From assembly GCF_014467285.1 (NCBI RefSeq), contig NZ_NKHR01000007.1, positions 62,001 to 126,000 on the forward strand: a stretch of DNA of 64,000 nt. Reading direction: 5' to 3'. This DNA comes from Xenorhabdus sp014467285 (GTDB taxonomy: Bacteria > Pseudomonadota > Gammaproteobacteria > Enterobacterales > Enterobacteriaceae). Positions 19,086 to 28,437 of this stretch are shown in pieces. Position 1 is the stretch's first letter. The number at the start of each line of letters is the position of its first letter. The notes below the pieces were generated by a model that saw nothing but the letters and a program-made list of their open reading frames with translations, was not told where the DNA came from and searched no databases. A program made the translations under genes and the position numbers.

Positions 19086-20162
19086 CTATGGCTCTTCACT
19101 ATTTACACTAAAATTAATCCCTTCCGATTTTAACAACACTTTCAGTTTTTCAGCATCCAAGAACATTTCACCGGTTTTTAAAATATCTGGCATATTATTC
19201 TGTATATGTTCAGCCAACTGCATCACTAATGCTGCTGCTCCTAGTGAGGTTAAGTGCGTTTGCCCTTTGGGTGCATTGATTTGTAGATATAGATACTTAC
19301 TATTGCCTTTTTCATCCACACCTCGTATATCAGTACGAATTTGATGTTGGTGGCCTTTACCAGGATTATATAAAACCTTTCTACGAAGGCGTGTCGAGCA
19401 CAATTTCCAAATACCTTTTCTGACTAAAAATGCGAGAAGCTGATTACTTTTAGGCTCATCAAAACCAATTCTGGTCGCGACCGTTTTCACATTCATAATT
19501 AAAGGTAAAATAAATTGCTCAGGCATATCTATCCGAAAAACTTTATGCTGGCTATTATCACTAAATAAAACTGTTCTTTCGTCAGAAAAAGGGAGAATTT
19601 TTTGGTATTGTCCATTCTGTTTGACAGTAAATGGTACTGTTAGCCTATCCATATAATCAACTGAATTCGGGCCGGCTTTATCATTCAACGCATATAAAAC
19701 ACTCATATCGATACTATCAATACTCGAAAATGATTTACTGATATCATTAATGAGCGTCGCGACAATACTCGCCATCCACGATGATGAAAAAATCATGGAA
19801 CTTGGTTTTTTATTCTGCATGATGACCGCTTTACTTAATGCGGTTTGCAAGCGTTCAGTCCAACGAGTTATGTCTATATACGCAATATGATTCTGATGTG
19901 CAAAAACTAATAATTTATCTTGTGGATCATTAACGAGTGCTAAGACGATATCTATCTTTAGATCTTCTGGTAAAGCTGGTTTTTCAATATCAAACGCCAA
20001 AGCCTGTGAATTCTGCAAAGTTTGCGATAGTTCTTTTGCCTTACTTATGCTCCTGCCAGCAATAATTAATTCTAAATCAGGGCAATATTGATTGAGAATT
20101 TGTGCGACTTGCTGACCAACCACACCATAACCACCAACCAGCAATACAGATATGTTCTTCAT
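19086..20162 (-). CDS. Saccharopine dehydrogenase-like NAD(P)-binding protein
   Basis: 358 residues. The Rossmann start SVLLVGGYGVVGQQVAQIL (GxGxxG type) and LIIAGRSISKAKELSQTL are typical of the saccharopine dehydrogenase/trans-acting enoyl reductase superfamily. The middle KPSSMIFSSSWMASIVATLI and VDYMDRLTVPFT are family-like. True saccharopine dehydrogenase acts on a lysine-glutamate adduct; many relatives reduce other imines or enoyl groups. It is divergent from the LysRS-ALDH fusion. If that fusion makes an amino aldehyde, an imine or adduct reductase would be a logical partner, but this is inference. Confidence 0.65.
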   Translation of the reverse strand: MKNISVLLVGGYGVVGQQVAQILNQYCPDLELIIAGRSISKAKELSQTLQNSQALAFDIEKPALPEDLKIDIVLALVNDPQDKLLVFAHQNHIAYIDITRWTERLQTALSKAVIMQNKKPSSMIFSSSWMASIVATLINDISKSFSSIDSIDMSVLYALNDKAGPNSVDYMDRLTVPFTVKQNGQYQKILPFSDERTVLFSDNSQHKVFRIDMPEQFILPLIMNVKTVATRIGFDEPKSNQLLAFLVRKGIWKLCSTRLRRKVLYNPGKGHQHQIRTDIRGVDEKGNSKYLYLQINAPKGQTHLTSLGAAALVMQLAEHIQNNMPDILKTGEMFLDAEKLKVLLKSEGINFSVNSEEP

Positions 20163-20292
20163 TTACTAATCCTCAAAAATAGGTCACATGACCTATTTTT
20201 GAGGATCTTTAGATAAATTTCAACAATAATCGCAATGTTATGATATTAAAATAAAATAACCCAAATTATTATACTCAGCAGGTTTCAAGTTG

Positions 20293-20406
20293 CGGCACAG
20301 CATCCCAGCCTTCATCGGGCGACTGATCTAATGAACAAGTGTATTAATAGCATCTTCAAGATGCTGTCCTTTCCTCAGCAGACTGAGTAATGATTTTTGC
20401 TTCCAT
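20293..20406 (-). pseudogene. Deleted and frameshifted copy of the GNAT-like gene at 27114-27878
   Basis: From ATG 20406 the reverse strand reads MEAKIITQSAEERT and then stops by a +1 shift; the intact gene begins MEAKIIIQSAEERT. Bases 20293-20330 match the middle of that gene (around 27600-27640) and 20350-20425 match its start (27820-27895), so about 160 bp between were lost. The match extends upstream into a shared AACAAGTTAACAATATAT box (20493-20511 and ~27972-27989). It occupies most of the 0.5-kb gap before the LysRS-ALDH gene. Confidence 0.85.
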
Positions 20407-20658
20407 GATAAAGTTCCCATTAAATAGCTTTCCCTTCTCACATTACAGTTTTGTAATATAAAATGTAAAGTCTGTAGTTAACGCCACAGAAAACAACAAG
20501 TTAACAATATATTATTATTTCAGGTAAATTTACCTAAAATTAAGAAATGAATTACCAATCATAAAAAACAAAATATAAACAATCACCAATTTAAATTTCA
20601 TTTATTGGCTTTAATGCTATTATGAAAAAATATAACCATACATAGGAGCCAGTTATCC

Positions 20659-23478
20659 ATGAAATGGTACATTGAGGAAACCTCGAAAATAAACAACGCC
20701 ATACCCTATGGTAAACAAATTAATATCAGTGCCGGGTTCGGGCCAACAGGGTTACCTCACATAGGAACACTTTGTGAAATCATTCGCACTAACCTGATCA
20801 AAAATGAACTAAACAGACTGGGTAGAGAGGTAAATTTCTATTTAATTTCAGATGACTTAGACTCCTTAAGAAAGATTCCATCCAATGTTCCCAATCCAGA
20901 AAAACTAAAACCATACTTAGGACTGCCTGTAAATAAAGTCCCAGATCCTTTCGGTATTTACTCTTCATTCTCAGCGATGGCCGAAAGCCGATTATCTGTA
21001 TTAGCTAAAGCGTATAATGTAGATTGTAATATAGTAAGAAATTCTCTGGCCTATAAAAATGGAGATTATAATTCTCTAATAAAATTATTTCTCGAAAACT
21101 TTTTCAGTATAAATAAAATATGTAAAGAATCCACAGGTTTTTTAAGACAAAGAACCTATAATATTATAATGCCGATTTCTGAAAAAACAGGAAAAGTCCT
21201 TGAGCATATTATTATAACAAATATAGACAGTAATAATGGAGAAATAACTTATTATATACCCTCAGATGAAATAGTTAATAAGCCCGGGCATGAATATGGT
21301 GTAGAGCTGCAAGAGCTTTATCAAGAAGAGATTTTAGACAAAGAACAAACGGTTTCAGTATTTAATGGAAAAGCAAAACTTCAGTGGAAAGCGGATTGGA
21401 GTATGCGTTTACTCTATAGGAATATTCATTTTGAAATGTATGGTGAGGATCTGACAGATTCAGCGTCTGTTGCCCGACAAATCTTCGCCACATTGCATAA
21501 GCCTGCACCACGTCTTTATAGATATGGTCTTTTTCTTGATGCTTCAGGGAAAAAAATATCTAAATCAAAAGGTAATGGCTTCTCTCTGGATGATGCCAAA
21601 AATCTTCTTACACACGAAGCCATCCAGACCCACTTATCAAAAGATCCCAAAAAATCCACTAAATTTTATATAGAACAATCACCTAAATTAAACGACCAAG
21701 TAAATATCTCCAATAAAAACAAAAAGCGCTTATCTTTTTTCAAAATATCCAGAATATTACAAGCATCAAAACCCACTAATATCGCCTCTGCAAGAAAATT
21801 TCTTGATTTATATCGGAGACATGGAGAAACCATATCAGAAAATGAACTTATAATTAGTTACAATTATTATTCAAAGACTAATAAACACAATAACCATGGA
21901 TTAACAACAACGCGAGAAAGGGATTATTTCTCATTTATTGCCGAATCAATAAAACAAGAAGAAACTTTATCTAAGGAAGATATTTTAAAACTTATATATT
22001 CCTCTTTCACAAAAAATTTTCCTGAACGTGATTCATCACAAATATGGATATTACTTTACAGAGGATTATTTGGTGATATCTGCGGCCCCAGAATTGAAAC
22101 ATGGATAAAAATAAATGATACAAAAGATATCATTGAACACTTCATCAATCCACACACAATAACCTCAGAAAACAAAGAAACTCGCAATGAAATAAAAACA
22201 ACTGGATCTTCCATGAAGATAAATAAAGATAAGGTTAACGAAATAAAAATGGCAAAATTACTCAGCAAGATTGATTTCAATCAAATCAAAGAAAAATGTG
22301 ACGCTCTGTCTTTACAGTTAAAAGAAAATAGCAATGCCCTGATTGATGCCTTATCAGGATATCAATGTAAAATGGTCACTGAAGATGAAATTTATCGCTC
22401 CGTGGATGTCCTGGAACATATTGATAAAAACAAAGAATATTTTAACCAGAATATTTATGGTGTCACCTCATTCCTGCCTCTTAACCAACCCATTTATGCG
22501 ACTGTATGTTTTGGTTTTATTCCCTCTCTCATGGCTGAAAATGTTTGTATCCGCCCTCCTACAGCGATGCACCTTCATTATAAAAAGTTTGAGAATATTA
22601 TTGATCTATCAAAAATATCTTCATCACTTTCAATTTCCTATGAAAACAAAGAGATTTTTTTAAGTAAAAGGGTAAATGTAACTGATGCCGTTATATTTAC
22701 AGGGACGCCAGAAAATGCAATTAAGGTTCGAAAACATTTCAGGAAAAACACCTTGTTTATCTTAAATGGTGCCGGACATAACCCATTAATCATATCAAAG
22801 GATGCAGATATCAATACAGCTATTGAAAGCGCCAAACGGGTTGTTCTCTATAATCAGGGACAAGATTGCGCCGGGCCAAATGCTATATTAGTACACAATG
22901 ATATATATGATTTATTCAGGGATAATTTAATTACCAGCTTGAAAGATATTGAAGACAAAGTAGGATCTTATTCCGATCATAATAATATAGTAGGCCCTAA
23001 CAGCGATATAGACCATTGTATAAAGATCGCATCAATGTTTAAAATAAACCGGGATTATTGTACTTATGGTGGAGAAATAAATCCGATAACTGGCATGATA
23101 AAACCCACTATCTTTGAAAAATCGCTTTCTATGGGTGGGAATTACAAAGAATTTTTTGCTCCTGTTTTCTTTTTGCAGAAATACCAACAAGATCAAAATC
23201 TAGATGATTATTTTTCCAATCCAAGTTATCCTGCCAATGCTATGTATATTTCTTTATTTGGCACAAGCAATTATATCAGTAATGAATTAAATAAAAAGTT
23301 ACACTTACCGGAAAGCATACTCAATAATACGGATCTACATTTGGAAGAACGTGGTTATCTTCCATACGGTGGACAAGGGCCAGCAGCATCCTGCCTTTGG
23401 TATGATGGTAATAGAATTAATGGGAGCACGTTACCACAAAGGGATATATATCAATATCTGGTCAAACCACAACTATAA
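20659..23478 (+). CDS. Class I lysyl-tRNA synthetase fused to aldehyde-dehydrogenase-fold domain
   Basis: 939 residues. Residues 1-~490 follow class I LysRS over its full length: GPTGLPHIGT (HIGH motif at 33-36), WKADWSMR and FEMYGEDLTDS, then FLDASGKKISKSKGNG (KMSKS motif at 301-305), ending with YRGLFGDICGPRIETWIKI, the end of the helical anticodon-binding cage. Residues ~530-939 are an ALDH fold: FTGTPENA (nucleotide-binding turn), NQGQDCAGPNAILV with catalytic Cys737, and EFFAPVFFLQKY. The usual general-base Glu of the ELGGKxP motif is Asn703 (ILNGAGHNP), as expected if the domain reduces or forms acyl-enzyme rather than oxidising aldehydes. A reasonable reading is activation of lysine or an analogue, optionally on tRNA, and reduction to an amino aldehyde. 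The gene is AT-rich with many ATA codons, unlike core genes, and is followed after 24 bp by an MFS gene. Normal Enterobacterales LysRS is class II, so this is not the housekeeping enzyme. Confidence 0.85.
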   Translation: MKWYIEETSKINNAIPYGKQINISAGFGPTGLPHIGTLCEIIRTNLIKNELNRLGREVNFYLISDDLDSLRKIPSNVPNPEKLKPYLGLPVNKVPDPFGIYSSFSAMAESRLSVLAKAYNVDCNIVRNSLAYKNGDYNSLIKLFLENFFSINKICKESTGFLRQRTYNIIMPISEKTGKVLEHIIITNIDSNNGEITYYIPSDEIVNKPGHEYGVELQELYQEEILDKEQTVSVFNGKAKLQWKADWSMRLLYRNIHFEMYGEDLTDSASVARQIFATLHKPAPRLYRYGLFLDASGKKISKSKGNGFSLDDAKNLLTHEAIQTHLSKDPKKSTKFYIEQSPKLNDQVNISNKNKKRLSFFKISRILQASKPTNIASARKFLDLYRRHGETISENELIISYNYYSKTNKHNNHGLTTTRERDYFSFIAESIKQEETLSKEDILKLIYSSFTKNFPERDSSQIWILLYRGLFGDICGPRIETWIKINDTKDIIEHFINPHTITSENKETRNEIKTTGSSMKINKDKVNEIKMAKLLSKIDFNQIKEKCDALSLQLKENSNALIDALSGYQCKMVTEDEIYRSVDVLEHIDKNKEYFNQNIYGVTSFLPLNQPIYATVCFGFIPSLMAENVCIRPPTAMHLHYKKFENIIDLSKISSSLSISYENKEIFLSKRVNVTDAVIFTGTPENAIKVRKHFRKNTLFILNGAGHNPLIISKDADINTAIESAKRVVLYNQGQDCAGPNAILVHNDIYDLFRDNLITSLKDIEDKVGSYSDHNNIVGPNSDIDHCIKIASMFKINRDYCTYGGEINPITGMIKPTIFEKSLSMGGNYKEFFAPVFFLQKYQQDQNLDDYFSNPSYPANAMYISLFGTSNYISNELNKKLHLPESILNNTDLHLEERGYLPYGGQGPAASCLWYDGNRINGSTLPQRDIYQYLVKPQL

Positions 23479-23502
23479 GTAGCTATAAGTAAAGAGATAA
23501 AA

Positions 23503-24666
23503 ATGACATCCGGCTTTAATCAATCATATATGGTGTCCATCATATTGGGAGCATCTCTCGTAGGGTTAGCTATGGGATATACATTACCCATGGTCAGTTT
23601 AAAGCTAGCCGGACAAAAACACACTTCAACACTACTGGGAATCATATCGGCACTACCTGCTGTAGGAATGCTGATTTCTTCCATGGTGACCCCCATACTA
23701 GCCCGTCGGTATAGTTTAAATAAGTTATTGGGCTTTAGCTTAATACTACTTACGGTTTCAACTTTATTTTCTGTTCAGTTAAACCAAATATATTATCTTG
23801 CTATTCCCCGATTTCTGATGGGGTTTGCCTGTGGCGTCATAGTGGTTATCGGAGAATCATGGATCAGCAGTAATACCGGTGACAAGCACAGGGGAACACT
23901 AATGGGGCTGTACACCTCAGCATTCACCGGATGCCAATTGTCAGGGCCATTACTGATTTCGATATTTGGCATAACTTCACTGATTCCTGCAATATTACTG
24001 GCTATGCTTGCCCTCTTTTGCATTGCCCTTATATTGATAAACCCTTCTGCGTCAATATCGTCACAACCAGAAGAAGAAAACAGCAGGTTTCCCGTATTAC
24101 CATTAATCATGTCAGCCCCCTGCCTTATCATTGGGGTTCTTTGCTTTTCCTCTTTTGATGCAGTGGCATTATCCATGTTTCCATTGTATGGCTTGTCATT
24201 AGGTCTCCCCGAGACAACAACCATTGCATTGATAACATTAATCTTTCTTGGGGATGCTATTTTTCAGGTTCCTATCGGTTGGCTTGCCGACAGAACCAAT
24301 TTGAAACAGATTCATATGATTTGTGGAGTGATTTTCACTCTTTCCTTATTAGCATTACCCTTTACAGTAAATTCCATTTTTTTATGGATTGATGTCATCA
24401 TAATGGGAGCATTTGGTGGAGGTATTTATACCCTGTCATTGGTAAGAGCAGGAAAAAAATATTCTGGTCAGATGTTAATTGCCATAAACGCTTTATTTGG
24501 TGTCATTTGGGGAATTGGCAGCCTTACCGGTCCCTTAGTAACCGGTGTAGCAATGGATTTATTTAACGAAAAAGGATTTATTATTACCCTTATTTCTATT
24601 GGGTTATTGTTTATAGTTTCACACTGGTTTCCCGGAAAACCTATACTTGACAGAAAATCAGGATAA
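23503..24666 (+). CDS. MFS transporter
   Basis: 387 residues with about twelve hydrophobic helices. SALPAVGMLISSMVTPILARRY (loop 2-3) and FLMGFACGVIVVIGESWISS match the YcaD-like MFS group, and PIGWLADRTNLKQIH is the repeated loop in the second half. It starts 24 bp after the LysRS-ALDH gene and shares its transcript, so it probably exports the product of that enzyme or imports its substrate. Direction cannot be judged from sequence. Confidence 0.9.
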   Translation: MTSGFNQSYMVSIILGASLVGLAMGYTLPMVSLKLAGQKHTSTLLGIISALPAVGMLISSMVTPILARRYSLNKLLGFSLILLTVSTLFSVQLNQIYYLAIPRFLMGFACGVIVVIGESWISSNTGDKHRGTLMGLYTSAFTGCQLSGPLLISIFGITSLIPAILLAMLALFCIALILINPSASISSQPEEENSRFPVLPLIMSAPCLIIGVLCFSSFDAVALSMFPLYGLSLGLPETTTIALITLIFLGDAIFQVPIGWLADRTNLKQIHMICGVIFTLSLLALPFTVNSIFLWIDVIIMGAFGGGIYTLSLVRAGKKYSGQMLIAINALFGVIWGIGSLTGPLVTGVAMDLFNEKGFIITLISIGLLFIVSHWFPGKPILDRKSG

Positions 24667-24876
24667 ATTCTCTCCCTTCCTCACAGTAAAAAACAAGCAA
24701 CTCTTAATGAGTTGTCTTATCCGTTCTATCACACAACAAAACTTAACAAAATGACAACATGCTGTCACTTATGATTCACATGACTATTTACTGGGTGTAA
24801 TTTATTTCAAACGGAAAGCTAAAGGTATTTTTATGACGGGATAACAACATATTCTTTATGCTCAGTGAGGTTAATA

Positions 24877-25587
24877 ATGAAAAAGATCAACATATTAATC
24901 GCTGTGTTAGGTATTTTGGGATTGATAACACAGACTCAAGCAAAAGTTGGGTATGGTATAAGCCAAACAGAGACTGACCCACACCTTACAATCGGAGAGA
25001 AAAATGGCGAACCCGCCATTGGCATTAGCTTATATAACAATGGTGAACTCTTCTCTGCTTCCGATCTGAAAATGTTAGCTACACGTGACAAGAATGGCGT
25101 CTATCGTTTCAAGCTGGAGGACGGGACAAGTAAAAACCAGTATGCCGATATCGCTCAAGTTCCCAATTCAGAAGTTTACTTCGGTGAATGGGCGCAAACT
25201 ACCCCCGATAAATCGGATAAAACTCATACTGTTTTTTATGCCGGTAAAGATGTAACAACAAATATGCCAAAGGGCGGCACTGCAATCTATACGACGACAG
25301 GCATTAGCCAATATAACGGTAATAATCCCCTTTCCGGTGAATTAACCGCAGACTTTGATCGTCAAAAATTGAAGGGTTCACTAAGCAACCGTTCACGAAA
25401 GATAGACATTGATGCCGACATAAATAGCTCTGATGCCGGATTTTCAGGTAATGCCACTGCCGATGGTCATATTAATGGCCGCACCGAGGGAAAATTCTTT
25501 GGTGATTCAGCCTCCTCCCTGGCAGGTTATGCCACATTTGATAGCGACAGGAGCAAGGATACTGCTTTCGGCGGTACTAAAAAGTAA
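24877..25587 (+). CDS. Hemophilin-like T11SS cargo, paralogue 1
   Basis: 236 residues from ATG 24877, selected because it gives a standard signal peptide (MKKINILIAVLGILGLITQT, cleaved after QA) with GAGG upstream. The C-terminal ~110 residues are the TbpB-type eight-strand barrel that T11SS/Slam exporters recognise, closing with FFGDSASSLAGYATF and DTAFGGTKK. The N-terminal handle domain differs from the second copy: the glycine/His stretches that could bind haem are missing and only DPH, KTH and DGH remain. It may bind another ligand. A hairpin terminator separates it from its exporter gene. Confidence 0.85.
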   Translation: MKKINILIAVLGILGLITQTQAKVGYGISQTETDPHLTIGEKNGEPAIGISLYNNGELFSASDLKMLATRDKNGVYRFKLEDGTSKNQYADIAQVPNSEVYFGEWAQTTPDKSDKTHTVFYAGKDVTTNMPKGGTAIYTTTGISQYNGNNPLSGELTADFDRQKLKGSLSNRSRKIDIDADINSSDAGFSGNATADGHINGRTEGKFFGDSASSLAGYATFDSDRSKDTAFGGTKK

Positions 25588-25604
25588 TTGTCAATTTTAC
25601 AGAT

Positions 25605-25628
25605 AACAGTGCCTAAAATGGCGCTGTT
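25605..25628 (+). terminator. Hairpin between cargo and exporter, pair 1
   Basis: AACAGTGCC pairs with GGCGCTGTT (one G-U) around TAAAAT and is followed by ATTTTCTC. An equivalent stands in the same place in pair 2. Confidence 0.7.
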
Positions 25629-25725
25629 ATTTTCTCTTCCTCATCTGCTTTTCTTAGCCCTGTTTTTTTTCTGTCTATGTTGCTGTTCCTTTTCAAAAAA
25701 ATGGGCTTTATGAAGGTATTTTTCT

Positions 25726-27117
25726 ATGGCTGACAAGAGAAAATTTCCTATATTGTTACTGGCTTCATTCCTCGCCTTATCAGCTTATGCCGATGAAAAT
25801 ATTAACCACAAACTTTGGAAAGAAGCACGGTATAGTCAAAAAATTAACACTCAACAACTTAATAATCAAAAACTTAAAGATATTGGTCAGGCACTATACC
25901 TTGCCATCAACTATCAACAGTGGCGAGACGTTAGACGTCTTCTGGCAGCCTATCAAAAACTGCCCGGGTACAACCCGCTACTCGTTGATTTCGCTCAAGG
26001 TGGGCTGGCGCGCCTTGAGGGGAATTTGACGCTCGCAGCCTCTTATTACCAAAAGATCCTACGCCAAAAACCGAATCTCACGCGCATCAAACTGGAACTG
26101 GCTCGTGTGTATTTTGAAGATGACAAAAACCGGGAGGCTGAACAGTTATTTGATGGATTAAGTAAACAGCGACAATTACCAGAAACGGTTTTGAAAAACA
26201 TCGACCGTTATATAAAAGCAATAACCCTAAGAAATGGCTGGCGCAGTTCATTCTCATTAGGCTATGTCTATAACGATAATATAAATATATCTCCAAATCA
26301 GGAACCGATTTGCCTGATCTTCAAGGAAGATAAATGCGTATATAAACGGAAAGTACCAAAAGCTATCAAAGAATGGGGGATCACTTATAACGCTACGTCA
26401 AGCCGCCGTTACCAACTTATCGGCCATCACGGTCTTTTTGGTCGCGTACTGATTTATGGTGAAAACTATCACCATTACCACGATGAAAACGAGAATATAT
26501 TTTCGCTGGTCAGTGGCTACAACTATAAAAGCAGGAACCATGACTTATCCTTTGGTCCCCTATTTGAATATAAACAACAGGCAGGAAGTACCAAATACCA
26601 TGCCATTGGTGCAAAAATAGAATGGCAGTGGGCTATAACCCCCCAAACCACGCTCAACGTCGAACTTGGACATAAGCAATTGAGTTATCAGCCGCTTTAC
26701 CGCAGTAAAGATGGCACTCTTTCCTCATCTTATGTCAGCCTATCTCATGCTATCAACAATAGGCTGGTTCTGTTTGGTGGCCCTAGCTGGAGCTATCGGA
26801 ACAATCAACAACCCGCATTACGCTATCAGCAATGGGGAATCACTGCGGGGATAGCCGGACAGCTTTATTCCGGCATTGATGGTGCGTTGTTTGTCACACT
26901 GAAAAAACAACACTTTGGAGCCTACAACGCATTATTGGGTGCCAAACGTCAGGATGATGAACAGATCTATACTGCTTCCATTAAATTCCCTGCCACCAAG
27001 ATATTAGGTATGACACCATCTTTAATTTTCCGCCACTCACGTAATCACAGCAATGTGGGCTGGATGTACAGCTATGAGAAAAACGAAGTACAGATACAAC
27101 TAGAGAAATATTTTTAG
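25726..27117 (+). CDS. T11SS outer-membrane exporter (Slam/DUF560), paralogue 1
   Basis: 463 residues. Signal peptide at 1-22 (ending SAYA). Residues ~50-165 are TPR-like helices (QALYLAINYQQWRDVRRLLAAYQKLP, LARLEGNLTLAASYYQKILR, KLELARVYFEDDKNREAEQLF). From ~170 the barrel begins with GWRSSFSLGYVYNDNINI, the usual DUF560 entry, and it ends in an aromatic residue (QLEKYF) as outer-membrane barrels do. It should move the preceding hemophilin-like protein across the outer membrane. Its stop codon overlaps the convergent GNAT-like gene by 4 bp. Confidence 0.88.
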   Translation: MADKRKFPILLLASFLALSAYADENINHKLWKEARYSQKINTQQLNNQKLKDIGQALYLAINYQQWRDVRRLLAAYQKLPGYNPLLVDFAQGGLARLEGNLTLAASYYQKILRQKPNLTRIKLELARVYFEDDKNREAEQLFDGLSKQRQLPETVLKNIDRYIKAITLRNGWRSSFSLGYVYNDNINISPNQEPICLIFKEDKCVYKRKVPKAIKEWGITYNATSSRRYQLIGHHGLFGRVLIYGENYHHYHDENENIFSLVSGYNYKSRNHDLSFGPLFEYKQQAGSTKYHAIGAKIEWQWAITPQTTLNVELGHKQLSYQPLYRSKDGTLSSSYVSLSHAINNRLVLFGGPSWSYRNNQQPALRYQQWGITAGIAGQLYSGIDGALFVTLKKQHFGAYNALLGAKRQDDEQIYTASIKFPATKILGMTPSLIFRHSRNHSNVGWMYSYEKNEVQIQLEKYF

Positions 27118-27878
27118 TCGAGGCGATGAAACACCCACAAATTAGGTTCAATGTAATAGGCCATCTGTTTTTCAGCATCCACCACCAATGGCACTAAACC
27201 GCCCGGAATGATGTATTCCCCGCTTTGCGGAAATTTCATCCCTGTCCACTCCTGCCACTGTTCCACTGTGCCATAAATATCCATAGAACGGAGGGCTGGC
27301 TTGATGATTTTTGCGCCCAAGCGGCAATGAGTGCGGATCCACGGATCAAACGGTTCGCCTTTGTCATTTTTCCATTCACAATACTGTACAAAATCCTGCA
27401 AAGGGTATTTGCTTTTCAAACTTGGCCTGACGGGAACAACCAGCCCATCCAATCCTGCCTCACGAGCGGTTTGTTTTACGCTATTGATGAGTAAAGCAGG
27501 CACATTCTGGCCTCTGAATTCTGGATCAACCGTTACGGACAGCGCTGACACCATATTGGCTTTTTTCTTTCCCTTTGCTTCTCCACCCGCATGGAGCACA
27601 GCATCCCATCCCTCATCGGGCAACTGATCTAATGAACTATATTCCCAGGGAAAAGGGACTGAATCCAGCAGACCAATCAGACGCTCTTCCTGCCCCTGTT
27701 GCAGGATGGCCAATTTTTGGAAGCGGCTGAAATCAGGTTCATATAATTTATGCCGATATTGTTCAGCAACTGCATCATGATGCATAAATTCAGGCCAATT
27801 GCTATAAATAAGCGTATCAATAGCATCTTCAAGATCTGTCCTTTCCTCAGCAGACTGAATAATGATTTTTGCTTCCAT
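27114..27878 (-). CDS. GNAT-like acyltransferase-family protein
   Basis: 254 residues from ATG 27878, preceded by AGGAG at 8 nt. VSALSVTVDPEFRGQNVPALLINSVKQ resembles the GNAT strand 4/helix 3 (R/QxxGx G/A acetyl-CoA loop, here RGQNVP). NLWVFHRLD closes the protein. No substrate known. It lies between the two hemophilin pairs, on the opposite strand, and a broken copy is present at 20.3 kb, so the block it belongs to has been duplicated. Confidence 0.6.
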   Translation of the reverse strand: MEAKIIIQSAEERTDLEDAIDTLIYSNWPEFMHHDAVAEQYRHKLYEPDFSRFQKLAILQQGQEERLIGLLDSVPFPWEYSSLDQLPDEGWDAVLHAGGEAKGKKKANMVSALSVTVDPEFRGQNVPALLINSVKQTAREAGLDGLVVPVRPSLKSKYPLQDFVQYCEWKNDKGEPFDPWIRTHCRLGAKIIKPALRSMDIYGTVEQWQEWTGMKFPQSGEYIIPGGLVPLVVDAEKQMAYYIEPNLWVFHRLD

Positions 27879-27929
27879 GATAAAGCTCCTATTAAAAGTT
27901 TCTTCACCAGAAAAATAGATAAAACTCAT

Positions 27930-28323
27930 AGAAAAAATATATTTAAATTTCTTATCATCAGAAAACAGAATAACAAGTTAACAATATATCGTTACGTTAT
28001 TCTTTGATATTTAATTTAATCATAGGCGATTATTTTATACAACCAGGCGCTAATTACCCTTAATAAGAAAAATAAAACCCAATTTAATAAAATTAATTAC
28101 ATGAATACTTATCTCATTAACATTTAGTTGCAATGGTTATTATTTTATTGATAATCAAATTGTTAATAACACAATAATATTAGGTGATTAAATCTAACTG
28201 TATCACATTTTTAGCAAAAATTTAGATTATTCCTTTCGCATCAAAAAACAAAATAAATAATTAAAATTCAATTAATTGTACAAAAAAATCATCATTAACC
28301 CCCACAAAAACCGACACAAATAG
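27930..28323. other. AT-rich intergenic region upstream of the Fur-controlled locus
   Basis: About 390 bp of strongly AT-rich DNA containing the promoter of the GNAT-like gene and the AACAAGTTAACAATATAT box shared with its broken copy. I see no further gene. Confidence 0.6.
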
Positions 28324-28350
28324 TAATAATTATCATTTACATTATCATTT
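28324..28350. promoter_or_regulatory. Fur box upstream of hemophilin locus
   Basis: The reverse complement of 28330-28350 reads AATGATAATGTAAATGATAA, an array of GATAAT/NATAAT hexamers like the GATAATGATAATCATTATC consensus. It lies 88 bp before the hemophilin start, so iron starvation should release expression of cargo, exporter, receptor and TonB. No comparable site is seen before paralogue 1. Confidence 0.8.
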
Positions 28351-28437
28351 GAACAGTGTACGTTTTTTTCGCGCAATAAATCAGGCCGTTTTTAAGATTG
28401 GGTAACGAGGGATCCCCCATTCCAAACGAGGATAATC

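Noticed and set aside
20659..23478. Housekeeping lysyl-tRNA synthetase
   Set aside because: The family should use class II LysRS, and the ALDH fusion and AT-rich coding argue for a specialised enzyme.
24721..24876. Fur box before the first hemophilin-like gene
   Set aside because: No run of NATA/TAAT hexamers comparable to the one at 28324-28350.
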